Assembly (NCBI GenBank): GCA_910579805.1
Contig: CAJTWM010000005.1
Span: 62,001-126,000, forward strand
Origin: an uncultured Lachnospiraceae bacterium
GTDB taxonomy: Bacteria; Bacillota; Clostridia; Lachnospirales; Lachnospiraceae
Direction: 5' to 3'
Length of the DNA stretch: 64,000 bases
Shown: in pieces, positions 33,592 through 41,847 of the stretch
Numbering within the stretch: the stretch's first letter is position 1
Layout: each line of letters starts with the position of its first letter
The notes under the pieces: model-generated
The model's input: only the letters and a program-made list of their open reading frames with translations
What the model was told of the DNA's origin: nothing
The model's database searches: none
Made by a program: the position numbers and the translations under genes

Positions 33592-34476
33592 ATGAATAAA
33601 ACAAAAAAAGAAATGAGCTTTGACACCTTGTACAAAGTCTTTATCTATGTGGCCCTGCTGACGCTTGCCATCAGTATTGTCGTACCGGTAAGCTGGGTAT
33701 TTCTGGCATCGATTAAGGAAAATTCCGAATTTTACGGAAATCCATGGACAATGCCGAAAGGCTTTTATTTTCAAAACTTTATAGACGCCTTTGAAAAAGC
33801 GAAAATGGGAGAGTATTTTCTCAATTCGGTACTGGTGACGGCGCTTGCCCTTATTATTTTACTGGTGGTCGCCCTTCCGGCGGCATATGTGCTTGCGCGG
33901 TATCGGTTTTTTGGAAGTAAGCTGATTAACGTCATGTTTATGGGCGGTCTTTTCATTAATGTAAATTACATTGTAGTACCGATTTTTCTTATGTTTGTGG
34001 ATGCGGATAAATTCCTGAAGTCTTTGGGCGGCAGTGGATTTTTCCTGAATAATCTTTTTATTGTGGCGCTTGTTTATGCGTCTACCGCCCTGCCCTTTAC
34101 GATTTACCTGCTTTCGGGATTCTTTATCACCATACCCCGGGATTATGAAGAGGCGGCTTACATGGATGGCAGCGGGTATTTCCGGACTATGGTCCGAATC
34201 ATGATGCCGATGGCGCTGCCTAGTATCATTACGGTTATCCTGTTCAACTTCCTGTCGTTTTGGAACGAGTACATTATTTCCATGACGCTGCTCACCAAAG
34301 ATTCCAAGACGCTGCCTGTGGGCCTGATGCAGTTGATGCAGGCGCAGAAAGCGGCTGCGAATTACGGCCAGCTCTATGCCGGGCTTGTGATCGTAATGCT
34401 CCCGACCTTGATCTTGTATATCTTAGTACAGAAGAAACTGACGCAGGGCATGAGCCTGGGCGGATTAAAAGGTTGA
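33592..34476 (+). CDS. ABC sugar transporter permease (MalG-like)
   Basis: 294 aa. Membrane spans start YKVFIYVALLTLAISIVVPVSWVF. The EAA loop reads YEEAAYMDGSGYFRTMVRIMMPM, and the C-terminus ends MSLGGLKG, typical of this permease type. RBS GGGGGAGGAAG. Forms the channel with the upstream permease. Confidence 0.92.
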   Translation: MNKTKKEMSFDTLYKVFIYVALLTLAISIVVPVSWVFLASIKENSEFYGNPWTMPKGFYFQNFIDAFEKAKMGEYFLNSVLVTALALIILLVVALPAAYVLARYRFFGSKLINVMFMGGLFINVNYIVVPIFLMFVDADKFLKSLGGSGFFLNNLFIVALVYASTALPFTIYLLSGFFITIPRDYEEAAYMDGSGYFRTMVRIMMPMALPSIITVILFNFLSFWNEYIISMTLLTKDSKTLPVGLMQLMQAQKAAANYGQLYAGLVIVMLPTLILYILVQKKLTQGMSLGGLKG

Positions 34477-34494
34477 TCGGAAGGAGGAACACAG

Positions 34495-34659
34495 ATGAAA
34501 TATGTTGTCAGATTATTGTATCTTCTTGTTTTTATCGGATGTATCACGCTCGTTGTTGTGGGGCAGCGTAATATCGGCCCGGCAGGACTTGCGGTTATGA
34601 TTGTCGGTCTGCTGGGGATACTGGTTCTTCTCTATCTTTACAATAAAAAATATCAATAA
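34495..34659 (+). CDS. Small membrane protein of the lacto-N-biose operon
   Basis: 54 aa, ATG 34495 behind AAGGAGGAACACAG, TAA 34657. Two hydrophobic spans (LLYLLVFIGCITLVVVG and GLAVMIVGLLGILVLLYLY) joined by QRNIGPA, ending NKKYQ. A strong RBS and close fit between permease and phosphorylase genes (18 and 13 bases) argue for a real gene. It could stabilise the transporter or be a small regulator. I do not assign a family with certainty. Confidence 0.75.
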   Translation: MKYVVRLLYLLVFIGCITLVVVGQRNIGPAGLAVMIVGLLGILVLLYLYNKKYQ

Positions 34660-34672
34660 GGAGGCGCCTATA

Positions 34673-36841
34673 ATGAAGAATGAAAATATCGGCAGACTGA
34701 CTCTTCCTACGGATGCGGATATGGTTGACGAAACCATACGTCTGAAAAATATGCTGGGTGCGGATGCGCTGCGCGACTGCGACGGGACGGTTATGCCCGG
34801 GGAACTTTTGAATCAGGACGCCAAGATTTATGCCACATATTATACCACCAGAAAGGACAATGACTGGGCGCAGCAAAATCCCGAGGAGATCCAGCAGGAA
34901 TATCTGATCAGCGACCGTGTGACGGCAAGGGGGGGAAGCCTGCGTATTGAGCTTATGAAAGGTTTCCACGCCGAACAGCTTAAAGTAAATACGATAGATT
35001 CGCCGAAACGCTGGTGGGAAGTGATCGACAGAACGACGGGCGAGGTCGTTCCGACGGAAAAATGGGAATATGACGAGGCTGTGGGGGAAGTCGTGATCGA
35101 AACCGTTCCGTATCATCAATACACGGTCAGTTTCCTTGCATTTTTAATATGGGATCCCGTACATATGTACAATTTTATTACAAACGACTGGAAGGATGCG
35201 CCCCATCAACTGACTTATGATGTGAGACAGCCCAAGACGCAGGCTTATGTCAAAGAAAAGCTGAAAAAGTGGTGTGAGGACAATCCCCATGTAGACGTTG
35301 TGCGGTTTACTACATTTTTCCATCAGTTTACTTTAACCTTTGACGATCAGAAACGTGAAAAATATGTGGAATGGTTCGGGTACAGCGCCAGCGTCAGCCC
35401 TTATATTTTAGAGCAGTTTGAAAAATGGGCCGGTTATCCCTTCCGCCCCGAATATATCGTGGATCAGGGATACCACAATTCCACTTTCAGAGTACCTTCC
35501 AAGGAATTTCGGGATTTTGTAGAGTTTCAGCAGATCGAAGTTTCGAAACTGGCGAAGGAATTGGTGGATATTGTACACAGCTACGGTAAAGAAGCGATGA
35601 TGTTCCTTGGCGATCATTGGATCGGAACGGAGCCTTTCGGGAAATATTTTAAAAATATCGGGCTGGATGCTGTCGTTGGTTCTGTAGGGGACGGCGTTAC
35701 GCTGCGGATGATCTCAGATATCAAGGGTGTGAAATATACGGAGGGACGCTTGCTGCCTTACTTCTTTCCGGACGTTTTCACGGAAGGCGGTGATCCTATC
35801 GGCGAAGCGCAGGATAATTGGCTGAAAGCGCGCAGGGCGATCCTGCGGTCCCCGTTAGACCGTATCGGATACGGCGGTTATCTTAAGCTGGCATCGGAAT
35901 GGCCCGGATTTATCGACCAGATTCAAAAAGTAGTAGGAGAATTCCGGCAGATACATGAAAACATGCAGGGAACGAAATCATACACTGCACCCTTTAAAGT
36001 CGGTATTTTAAACTGCTGGGGCAGCATAAGGCGCTGGATGTCGAATCAGGTACACCATGCATTGTGGTACCGGGAAATTTACTCTTATGTGGGCGTGATC
36101 GAGTGTCTGAGCGGAATGCCGATCGATGTGGAATTTATCGACTTTGAACAAATAAAGAACGGTATCGATCCTGAGATCCGGGTGATCATCAATGCCGGAG
36201 ACGCTTACACCTCGTGGAGCGGTGCGGAAAACTGGAAGGATGAAAAGGTGGTATGCGCCATCCGCCGGTTTGTTGACGAGGGAGGCGGTTTTATCGGCGT
36301 AGGAGAACCCAGCGCCTGCCAGTATCAGGGACGTTATTTCCAGCTCAGCGACGTACTGGGCGTTGACAGAGAACTTGGTTTTTCTATGAGTACGGACAAA
36401 TACAATACGTTAAACAGAGAACATTTTATTTTGGAAGATATTCCGGGCGACATTGATTTTGGCGAGGGAAAGAGCCGCATCTACGCGCAGGGTGAACAGT
36501 ATCAGATTTTGGATATGGACGGAAAATACAGCCGTCTGGTAGTGAACAAATACGGAAAGGGCAGGAGCGTTTATTTTGCCGGACTTCCTTACTCTCCGCA
36601 GAACTGCCGCATTCTGCTGCGGGCTCTTTATTTTGCAGCGGGGAAAGAAGAGGAGTTGAAAAAATTCTATGTTACGAATGTGGATACGGAACTTGCCGTT
36701 TTTGAACAGACCGGAAAAATTGCCGTGATCAATAATTCCAAAGAGCCGAAAGAGACGGATCTGTATGTGCGGGGACAATGTTTTGCGCATCTTGAACTGG
36801 AGCCTATGGAGATGCGGTGGATAGAGATGGAGGGAACCTGA
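34673..36841 (+). CDS. lnpA: GH112 1,3-beta-galactosyl-N-acetylhexosamine phosphorylase
   Basis: 722 aa from ATG 34673 (AAGGAGGCGCC ahead), the usual size. GH112 enzymes split galacto-N-biose or lacto-N-biose with phosphate to galactose-1-phosphate and GalNAc or GlcNAc in the cytoplasm. The family start GRLTLPTDADMVDETIRL and the barrel segments VRFTTFFHQFTLTF and MMFLGDHWIGTEPF are recognisable. The next gene, an N-acetylhexosamine kinase, supports this over the galactosyl-rhamnose phosphorylases of the same family. The stop overlaps the kinase start (TGATG). No galT/galE follow here, so galactose-1-phosphate handling must lie elsewhere. Confidence 0.92.
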   Translation: MKNENIGRLTLPTDADMVDETIRLKNMLGADALRDCDGTVMPGELLNQDAKIYATYYTTRKDNDWAQQNPEEIQQEYLISDRVTARGGSLRIELMKGFHAEQLKVNTIDSPKRWWEVIDRTTGEVVPTEKWEYDEAVGEVVIETVPYHQYTVSFLAFLIWDPVHMYNFITNDWKDAPHQLTYDVRQPKTQAYVKEKLKKWCEDNPHVDVVRFTTFFHQFTLTFDDQKREKYVEWFGYSASVSPYILEQFEKWAGYPFRPEYIVDQGYHNSTFRVPSKEFRDFVEFQQIEVSKLAKELVDIVHSYGKEAMMFLGDHWIGTEPFGKYFKNIGLDAVVGSVGDGVTLRMISDIKGVKYTEGRLLPYFFPDVFTEGGDPIGEAQDNWLKARRAILRSPLDRIGYGGYLKLASEWPGFIDQIQKVVGEFRQIHENMQGTKSYTAPFKVGILNCWGSIRRWMSNQVHHALWYREIYSYVGVIECLSGMPIDVEFIDFEQIKNGIDPEIRVIINAGDAYTSWSGAENWKDEKVVCAIRRFVDEGGGFIGVGEPSACQYQGRYFQLSDVLGVDRELGFSMSTDKYNTLNREHFILEDIPGDIDFGEGKSRIYAQGEQYQILDMDGKYSRLVVNKYGKGRSVYFAGLPYSPQNCRILLRALYFAAGKEEELKKFYVTNVDTELAVFEQTGKIAVINNSKEPKETDLYVRGQCFAHLELEPMEMRWIEMEGT

Positions 36842-37956
36842 TGAATTGTGAAAGAATAGACGAGGCAATTGCCGCCTTTCCCATCGAGACTGCTGTTAAC
36901 GGCAGTCTCGTGGAAAAATCCCCTTATGGGAACGGGCATATCAACGATACCTTCCTGCTTCGCTGCCAGGCGCCCGGACACCACGAGAAGAGATTCATTT
37001 TACAGCGGATGAACCGCCATATTTTTAAAAATCCGGAACAACTCATGGAAAATATGGTCCATGTTACCAAATACCTGCGCAATAGCCTGATCTGTCAGGG
37101 AAAAGATCCTGACAGGGGGACATTGAACGTACTGCAGACAAGGGACGGCGCCGACTGGTATTTGGACGGCGCGCAGGATTACTGGAGGGTTTTTCCGTTT
37201 ATCGAAAAATCCGTATGTCTGGAAAAGGTGGAAAGCGAAAAAGATTTTTATGACAGTGCTGTCGCTTTTGGGAATTTTCAGAAAATGCTGGCTGATTTTC
37301 CCGTAAGTACGCTGCATGAAGTCATACCCAATTTTCATAACACTGCCTCCCGTTTTCGGGACTTTCAAAAGGCGGTGCAGGAGGGCGATAAAGAGCGGGC
37401 TTCGCTTGCCGAAAAGGAAATTGCTTTTGCCCTAAGCAGGGAAAACGAGGCGGGCATACTGACCGGCCTGCTGGCAAAAGGCGAGCTGCCGTTACGGGTA
37501 ACGCATAACGATACGAAACTGAACAATATTCTGTTTGACGCGGATACGCACAAAGCGCTCTGCATCATTGACCTTGACACGGTGATGCCGGGGCTCTCCT
37601 TGTACGATTTCGGGGATTCCATCCGTTTCGGCGCGAGTACGGGGGCGGAGGACGAGCAGGATTTAAGCAAAGTGGAGCTGGATCTGGCTTTATTCGAGGC
37701 TTTTACCAAAGGGTATCTGGAAGGCTGTGCAGGCAGTCTTACCGAGAAAGAAGTGGGGCTGCTGCCCATGGGCGCGAAGCTGATGGCATACGAGTGCGGG
37801 ATGAGATTTTTAGGAGACTTCCTGACAGGCGACCACTATTTCAAGATCCATCGGGAAAACCATAATCTGGACCGGGCAAGAACCCAATTCAAGTTAGTTG
37901 CGGATATGGAATCAAAGTGGGGCGAAATGATCAGGATTGTTCAAAAATATAAATAA
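36841..37956 (+). CDS. nahK: N-acetylhexosamine 1-kinase
   Basis: 371 aa from ATG 36841, overlapping the phosphorylase stop by one base; an in-frame start at 36817 lies inside the phosphorylase gene. APH-type kinase fold: nucleotide loop NGSLVEKSPYGNGHINDTFLL, catalytic loop RVTHNDTKLNNILFD, metal Asp in IIDLDTVMPG. NahK/LnpB phosphorylates GlcNAc or GalNAc at C1 using ATP. Together with GH112 it forms the lacto-N-biose route known from bifidobacteria and clostridia. Confidence 0.92.
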   Translation: MNCERIDEAIAAFPIETAVNGSLVEKSPYGNGHINDTFLLRCQAPGHHEKRFILQRMNRHIFKNPEQLMENMVHVTKYLRNSLICQGKDPDRGTLNVLQTRDGADWYLDGAQDYWRVFPFIEKSVCLEKVESEKDFYDSAVAFGNFQKMLADFPVSTLHEVIPNFHNTASRFRDFQKAVQEGDKERASLAEKEIAFALSRENEAGILTGLLAKGELPLRVTHNDTKLNNILFDADTHKALCIIDLDTVMPGLSLYDFGDSIRFGASTGAEDEQDLSKVELDLALFEAFTKGYLEGCAGSLTEKEVGLLPMGAKLMAYECGMRFLGDFLTGDHYFKIHRENHNLDRARTQFKLVADMESKWGEMIRIVQKYK

Positions 37957-37967
37957 GTTCTAGTATA

Positions 37968-38058
37968 AATAAGTCCGGGCTGCCGTGCCGGTTTGTTTTT
38001 CTGTGCTTTAAGGAGCATAGAAGCAGGGTTAGGGTATCAGCGTGGCAGCCCGGACTTT
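37968..38058. terminator. Long hairpin between convergent nahK and amt
   Basis: AAGTCCGGGCTGCC (about 37970-37983) is complementary to GGCAGCCCGGACTT (about 38044-38057), enclosing about 60 bases. There are few Ts after the stem, so termination strength is uncertain, but the position between convergent genes fits. Confidence 0.6.
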
Positions 38059-38127
38059 GTCAAAAGAAAAATTTGTCAAAGAAAAAGTTTATTTTTAAAT
38101 TTTTAAAATCAGTCTTTTTCAGGAAGA

Positions 38128-39891
38128 TTACTCTACATCCTGCAGCGCAGCCTGATTTTCTTCTCCTGTTCTGATCTTTACGACACGGTCCACGTCATAG
38201 ATAAAGATCTTTCCGTCTCCGATATGACCGGTATAAAGCACTTTCTTAGCCGCTTCGATCACATCGTCTACAGGAATGCTGCTGACAACGACTTCTACTT
38301 TTACTTTAGGCAGAAGAGTAGCGTCCACTTCAACGCCGCGGTATTTCTCGCCGGAACCTTTTTCAATGCCGCATCCCATGACCTGCGTTACCGTCATGCC
38401 TGTTACGCCCAGATCGTTCATGGCCTTTCTTAACTTATCGTAACGGCTCAGTTTGGCGATAATGACAACTTTGTAAATGCCGGACAGGTTAGGCTGTTTT
38501 ACAACAGGTACGGCCGCATCCTTCATAGCGGGAGAAGCGGTAACATAATCGTCGTTTCCAAGGTCGGTGTTAGCGTTGACAGCCATTGTCATCGTGTTGG
38601 AAACATCCATGATGCTGAAGCCGGAGTAAGCGGAGGCAAGACCGTGTTCCATTGCGTCGAGTCCGACGATTTCTTCCTCTTCACTGACACGGAGGCCGAT
38701 CGTTTTCTTTAAAATAAAGAAAGTAATGGTGATGGTAACGACTGTCCATGCAATGGTAACCAGCATACCGAAAAGCTGAATGCCAAGCTGGGAGAAACCG
38801 CCGCCGTAAAAAAGCCCTTCCTGAATGCCTGCAAGGGCAAAACCGGGAGCGGATGCGGTAGCGAAAAGCCCGACGGCAATCGTTCCCCAAATACCGTTAA
38901 ACATATGTACGGCTACGGCGCCCACCGGATCGTCCACATGCAGTTTATTGTCGACAAACCATACGCCGAATATGACTAACAGGCCGGATACCAAGCCGAT
39001 AATAGCTGCGCCGGCGCAATCGGTCACGTCGCAGGGAGCCGTGATCGCGACTAGACCGGCAAGGGATGCGTTCAGGCACATGGAAACATCCGGTTTGCCG
39101 TATTTTATCCATGTAAAGATCATACATACCACCGTTGCTGCCGCGGGAGCTACCGTGGTGGTAAGGAATACGCTGCCAAGCGTGGAAATATCGGTCGCCG
39201 CAGCCCCGTTAAACCCGTACCAGCCAAACCACAGGATAAATACGCCTAAAGCGCCTATTACAAGGTTACATCCGGGAAAAGCGTTTACTTTTGTGATTTT
39301 GCCGTTTTTATCTTTTGAAAATTTACCGATACGGGGACCGAGCATGGCTGCGCCGATCAACGCGCAGATGCCGCCTACCATATGGATGCAGTTAGAACCG
39401 GCATAATCATGGAATCCCATATTTACCAAAAATCCGTTGCCCCATGTCCAGTGCGCTTCAATGGGATAAATAATACCGGATATGACGGCGGAATAAATAC
39501 AGTAAGTGGAAAATTTTGTCCGCTCCGCCATAGCGCCGGATACGATCGTCGCGGTGGTGGCGCAGAATACAAGGTTAAATACAAATCCCGAAAAGCTGAA
39601 ATTTGCGTAATCCGTAAATACTCCGAATCCCGGCGTGCCGAGGATGCCCAGAATATCTTTGCTGCCGTCTGCGGCGGGGAGCATCAGCGATGCGCCGATC
39701 AAAAACCACATGACCGTGCCGATGCAAAAGTCCATCAGATTTTTCATAATAATGTTACCTGAGTTTTTGGCTCTGGTGAAGCCTGCCTCCACCATTGCGA
39801 AGCCTGCCTGCATCCAGAATACGAATGCGGCGCCGATCAGAAACCAAATACCAAAGATCTGATCATTGACGATACTTAATAATTCTTCCAT
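38128..39891 (-). CDS. amt: Ammonium transporter fused to a PII signalling domain
   Basis: 587 aa from the ATG at 39891, behind AGGAGGAAAAC; an upstream in-frame ATG at 39972 lies in the leader. Residues 1-450 are an Amt/MEP channel (FWMQAGFAMVEAGFTRAKNSGN, the His-bearing NCIHMVGGICALIG and HMFNGIWGTIAVG). After a linker, residues about 475-580 form a GlnB/PII domain (YKVVIIAKLSRYDKLRKAMND, GVTGMTVTQVMGCG, GHIGDGKIFIYDV). In the T-loop, YRGVEVDATLLPKVKVEV has Val where uridylylated PII has Tyr51, so control is probably by ATP/ADP/2-oxoglutarate only. The fused PII could gate the channel in cis. Confidence 0.93.
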   Translation of the reverse strand: MEELLSIVNDQIFGIWFLIGAAFVFWMQAGFAMVEAGFTRAKNSGNIIMKNLMDFCIGTVMWFLIGASLMLPAADGSKDILGILGTPGFGVFTDYANFSFSGFVFNLVFCATTATIVSGAMAERTKFSTYCIYSAVISGIIYPIEAHWTWGNGFLVNMGFHDYAGSNCIHMVGGICALIGAAMLGPRIGKFSKDKNGKITKVNAFPGCNLVIGALGVFILWFGWYGFNGAAATDISTLGSVFLTTTVAPAAATVVCMIFTWIKYGKPDVSMCLNASLAGLVAITAPCDVTDCAGAAIIGLVSGLLVIFGVWFVDNKLHVDDPVGAVAVHMFNGIWGTIAVGLFATASAPGFALAGIQEGLFYGGGFSQLGIQLFGMLVTIAWTVVTITITFFILKKTIGLRVSEEEEIVGLDAMEHGLASAYSGFSIMDVSNTMTMAVNANTDLGNDDYVTASPAMKDAAVPVVKQPNLSGIYKVVIIAKLSRYDKLRKAMNDLGVTGMTVTQVMGCGIEKGSGEKYRGVEVDATLLPKVKVEVVVSSIPVDDVIEAAKKVLYTGHIGDGKIFIYDVDRVVKIRTGEENQAALQDVE

Positions 39892-39928
39892 AATGTTTTC
39901 CTCCTCATTTTTGCAGACAAAAGCGGAT

Positions 39929-39965
39929 AAAAAAAGACAATGGGATCTATAGAGACGCCATTGTC
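39929..39965 (-). terminator. Leader terminator ahead of amt
   Basis: On the minus strand GACAATGG (39965-39958) pairs with CCATTGTC (39943-39936), then T7. It lies between the promoter and the RBS, so it must be conditional for amt to be expressed. Confidence 0.75.
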
Positions 39966-40043
39966 CTGTCACTTTGTATGCATATTATTTTTCAGACGGC
40001 GGACAGAGGGATTTCCCGTATTGCCGCAGCCTGCAAACAGAAA

Positions 40044-40068
40044 GACGCTATGGGATGACCATAGCGCC
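40044..40068 (-). promoter_or_regulatory. Upstream anti-antiterminator hairpin in the amt leader
   Basis: On the minus strand GGCGCTATGG, loop TCATC, CCATAGCGTC: ten pairs with one G-T wobble. Its 5' arm GGCGCTATGGTC can instead pair with GACAATGGCGTC of the terminator (11 of 12 positions, two wobbles). The two structures are therefore mutually exclusive. Confidence 0.55.
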
Positions 40069-40276
40069 TTTGCTTGATATGGGCTTATTCTACACTTGTT
40101 TCTTTTGGTTGTCAATCCTAAATTTCGGGACGCTTTTTTTATATTGACTTTCCCCCATCCGTTACCATATATTATCTCATATAAATCTCAATGATTTCTC
40201 AAATTTTTAATTATTTTTGCAGAGGTTGGAAGAAAGCGGAAACATACCTCAAAGGGGAAGAAAGGACGGAAAAGAA

Positions 40277-41701
40277 ATGCGCCGGAATGGGAGTGGGAAA
40301 AGAAAAAACAGAGAAACGCGTCTAAGGCGCGGTATGGGAAAATGGAATAAAGCCTTATCAGCGGTATTGCTTGGGGCGATATTGACAGCCTGCGTAAAAA
40401 CAGAAGAAACGGATACGGTGATGAACCTGCAAGCGGAAACGAGGGCAGAAAATGAAGCGGGGATTGTCCAAAACGGAGAGGACAGGCAGAACGCAAATAC
40501 AGTGCAAGACCCTGCGGATAGGGCTGATATGCGGGAGGGCAATGATGTAAAAATACAGCGGCCGACAACCGACACGATAGAAGCGGAGCCTGAAAGAGAG
40601 AGGGAAGAGGCAGATTTCGAGGAAGAACCGGAAATTACCCTGATCATGACGGGTGATATTTTGCTTCATACGCCGGTAGCGGAAAGCGGCTTACAGGAAG
40701 ACGGCAGTTATGATTTTTCGGCGGTTTTTGCCCATACGAAAGAACAGATCGGGGAGGCGGATCTGGCATTGGTAAATCAGGAGGTCATTTTAGGCGGGAC
40801 GGAGCTTGGGATTTCGGGCTATCCGGCTTTCAACGCGCCCTACGAGCTGGGAGACGCTTTGGCGGATGCGGGATTTGACGTAATACTTCATGCCACAAAC
40901 CATGCCTTGGATAAAGGGGCGAAAGGGATTACCAACTGCCTTGGATTTTGGGAGGAAAGTCATCCGGACATAGCTGCGCTTGGCATTCACGACAGCAGGG
41001 AGGAGCGGGAAGAGATTTATGTATATGAGCAGGATGGCATGAAGATAGCCATTTTAAATTATACTTACGGTACGAACGGGATTCCCATGCCTGCCGGCAT
41101 GGACTATGCCGTAGACATTTTGGATGAAAAGCGGATGAAATCGGATCTGGAGCGGGCGGAAGAACTGGCGGACTTTACAATCGTATGCCCTCACTGGGGA
41201 ACGGAATACCGGTTGACGCCGGATGCCTATCAGGAGCGGACGGTGAAATTTTTTTGGGAGAACGGCGCAGATCTGGTACTTGGCACGCACCCGCATGTGA
41301 TAGAACCGATTGTTTGGTTTGGCAAAGACGGGGCGACGGTATGCGATCTGGAAGAGCGGGACGGAATCCTGCTGGGAACGGATACGGGAGAGGGGATGCT
41401 GGTCTACTATTCTTTAGGGAATTTTGTAAATTGGACGTCGGGAACGGGAGAGGGCGTAGCTAACCGTATGGTGGGAGGTATGGCAAAGATCACTTTGGGT
41501 AGGAACGAAAAAAATGAGGTTTACATAAAGCAATACGGAGTCGTCCCGGTCATCTGTCATGTGGAAGAGGGGATAAATGGGGTGACCGTGTATCCAGCGG
41601 CGGACTATACGGAAACATTGGCGGAAAAAAATGCCGTCAGAAAACAGGACGGCAATTTTTCCCTGCAATATTGCAGGGCGTTGTTGGAACAGGTGTGGTA
41701 A
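40277..41701 (+). CDS. CapA-family (PgsA-like) lipoprotein
   Basis: 474 aa from ATG 40277 (AAAGGACGG ahead); ATG 40334 is a shorter option and would still keep the signal. The signal segment KALSAVLLGAILTAC ends in a lipobox Cys. An acidic linker follows, then the CapA metallophosphatase-like fold: LIMTGDILLHTPV, LVNQEVILGG, HATNHALDKGAKG, VCPHWGTEYRL, LGTHPHVIEP, YYSLGNFVNW. CapA proteins act in poly-gamma-glutamate or capsule processes in some species, but many clostridial members are uncharacterised. Two hairpins lie in the last 80 bases of the gene. Confidence 0.85.
   Translation: MRRNGSGKRKNRETRLRRGMGKWNKALSAVLLGAILTACVKTEETDTVMNLQAETRAENEAGIVQNGEDRQNANTVQDPADRADMREGNDVKIQRPTTDTIEAEPEREREEADFEEEPEITLIMTGDILLHTPVAESGLQEDGSYDFSAVFAHTKEQIGEADLALVNQEVILGGTELGISGYPAFNAPYELGDALADAGFDVILHATNHALDKGAKGITNCLGFWEESHPDIAALGIHDSREEREEIYVYEQDGMKIAILNYTYGTNGIPMPAGMDYAVDILDEKRMKSDLERAEELADFTIVCPHWGTEYRLTPDAYQERTVKFFWENGADLVLGTHPHVIEPIVWFGKDGATVCDLEERDGILLGTDTGEGMLVYYSLGNFVNWTSGTGEGVANRMVGGMAKITLGRNEKNEVYIKQYGVVPVICHVEEGINGVTVYPAADYTETLAEKNAVRKQDGNFSLQYCRALLEQVW
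41626..41679 (+). other. Terminator-like hairpins inside the capA 3' end
   Basis: AAAAAATGCCGTC (41626-41638) pairs with GACGGCAATTTTT (41648-41660). Directly after is the perfect palindrome CCCTGCAATATTGCAGGG. Both are in coding sequence, 25-75 bases before the stop. Confidence 0.5.
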
Positions 41702-41847
41702 AGGGAAAAACGGCGGCGGAAAAAGGAAAGAATCGGAAACGATCATATTTATAGTTGGAGAATCCGGGCATCCTATGTTAAAATAATACTAATTTAGCGG
41801 ATCGGGAAGATGCCAAACGGAAAGCGAGCGGCAGGGAGGTATGGATT

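Larger units (their letters stand above)
39892..40276. other. Amt leader and divergent intergenic region
   Basis: About 385 bases. The left 180 bases are the transcribed leader of amt on the minus strand (two hairpins, see separate entries). The right part, toward the CapA gene, is AT-rich with no clear promoter boxes. Possible alternative CapA starts begin at 40217. Confidence 0.45.

Noticed and set aside
38825..39406. 193-codon plus-strand frame
   Set aside because: Antisense to amt; Thr/Pro/Ala-rich shadow, no RBS.
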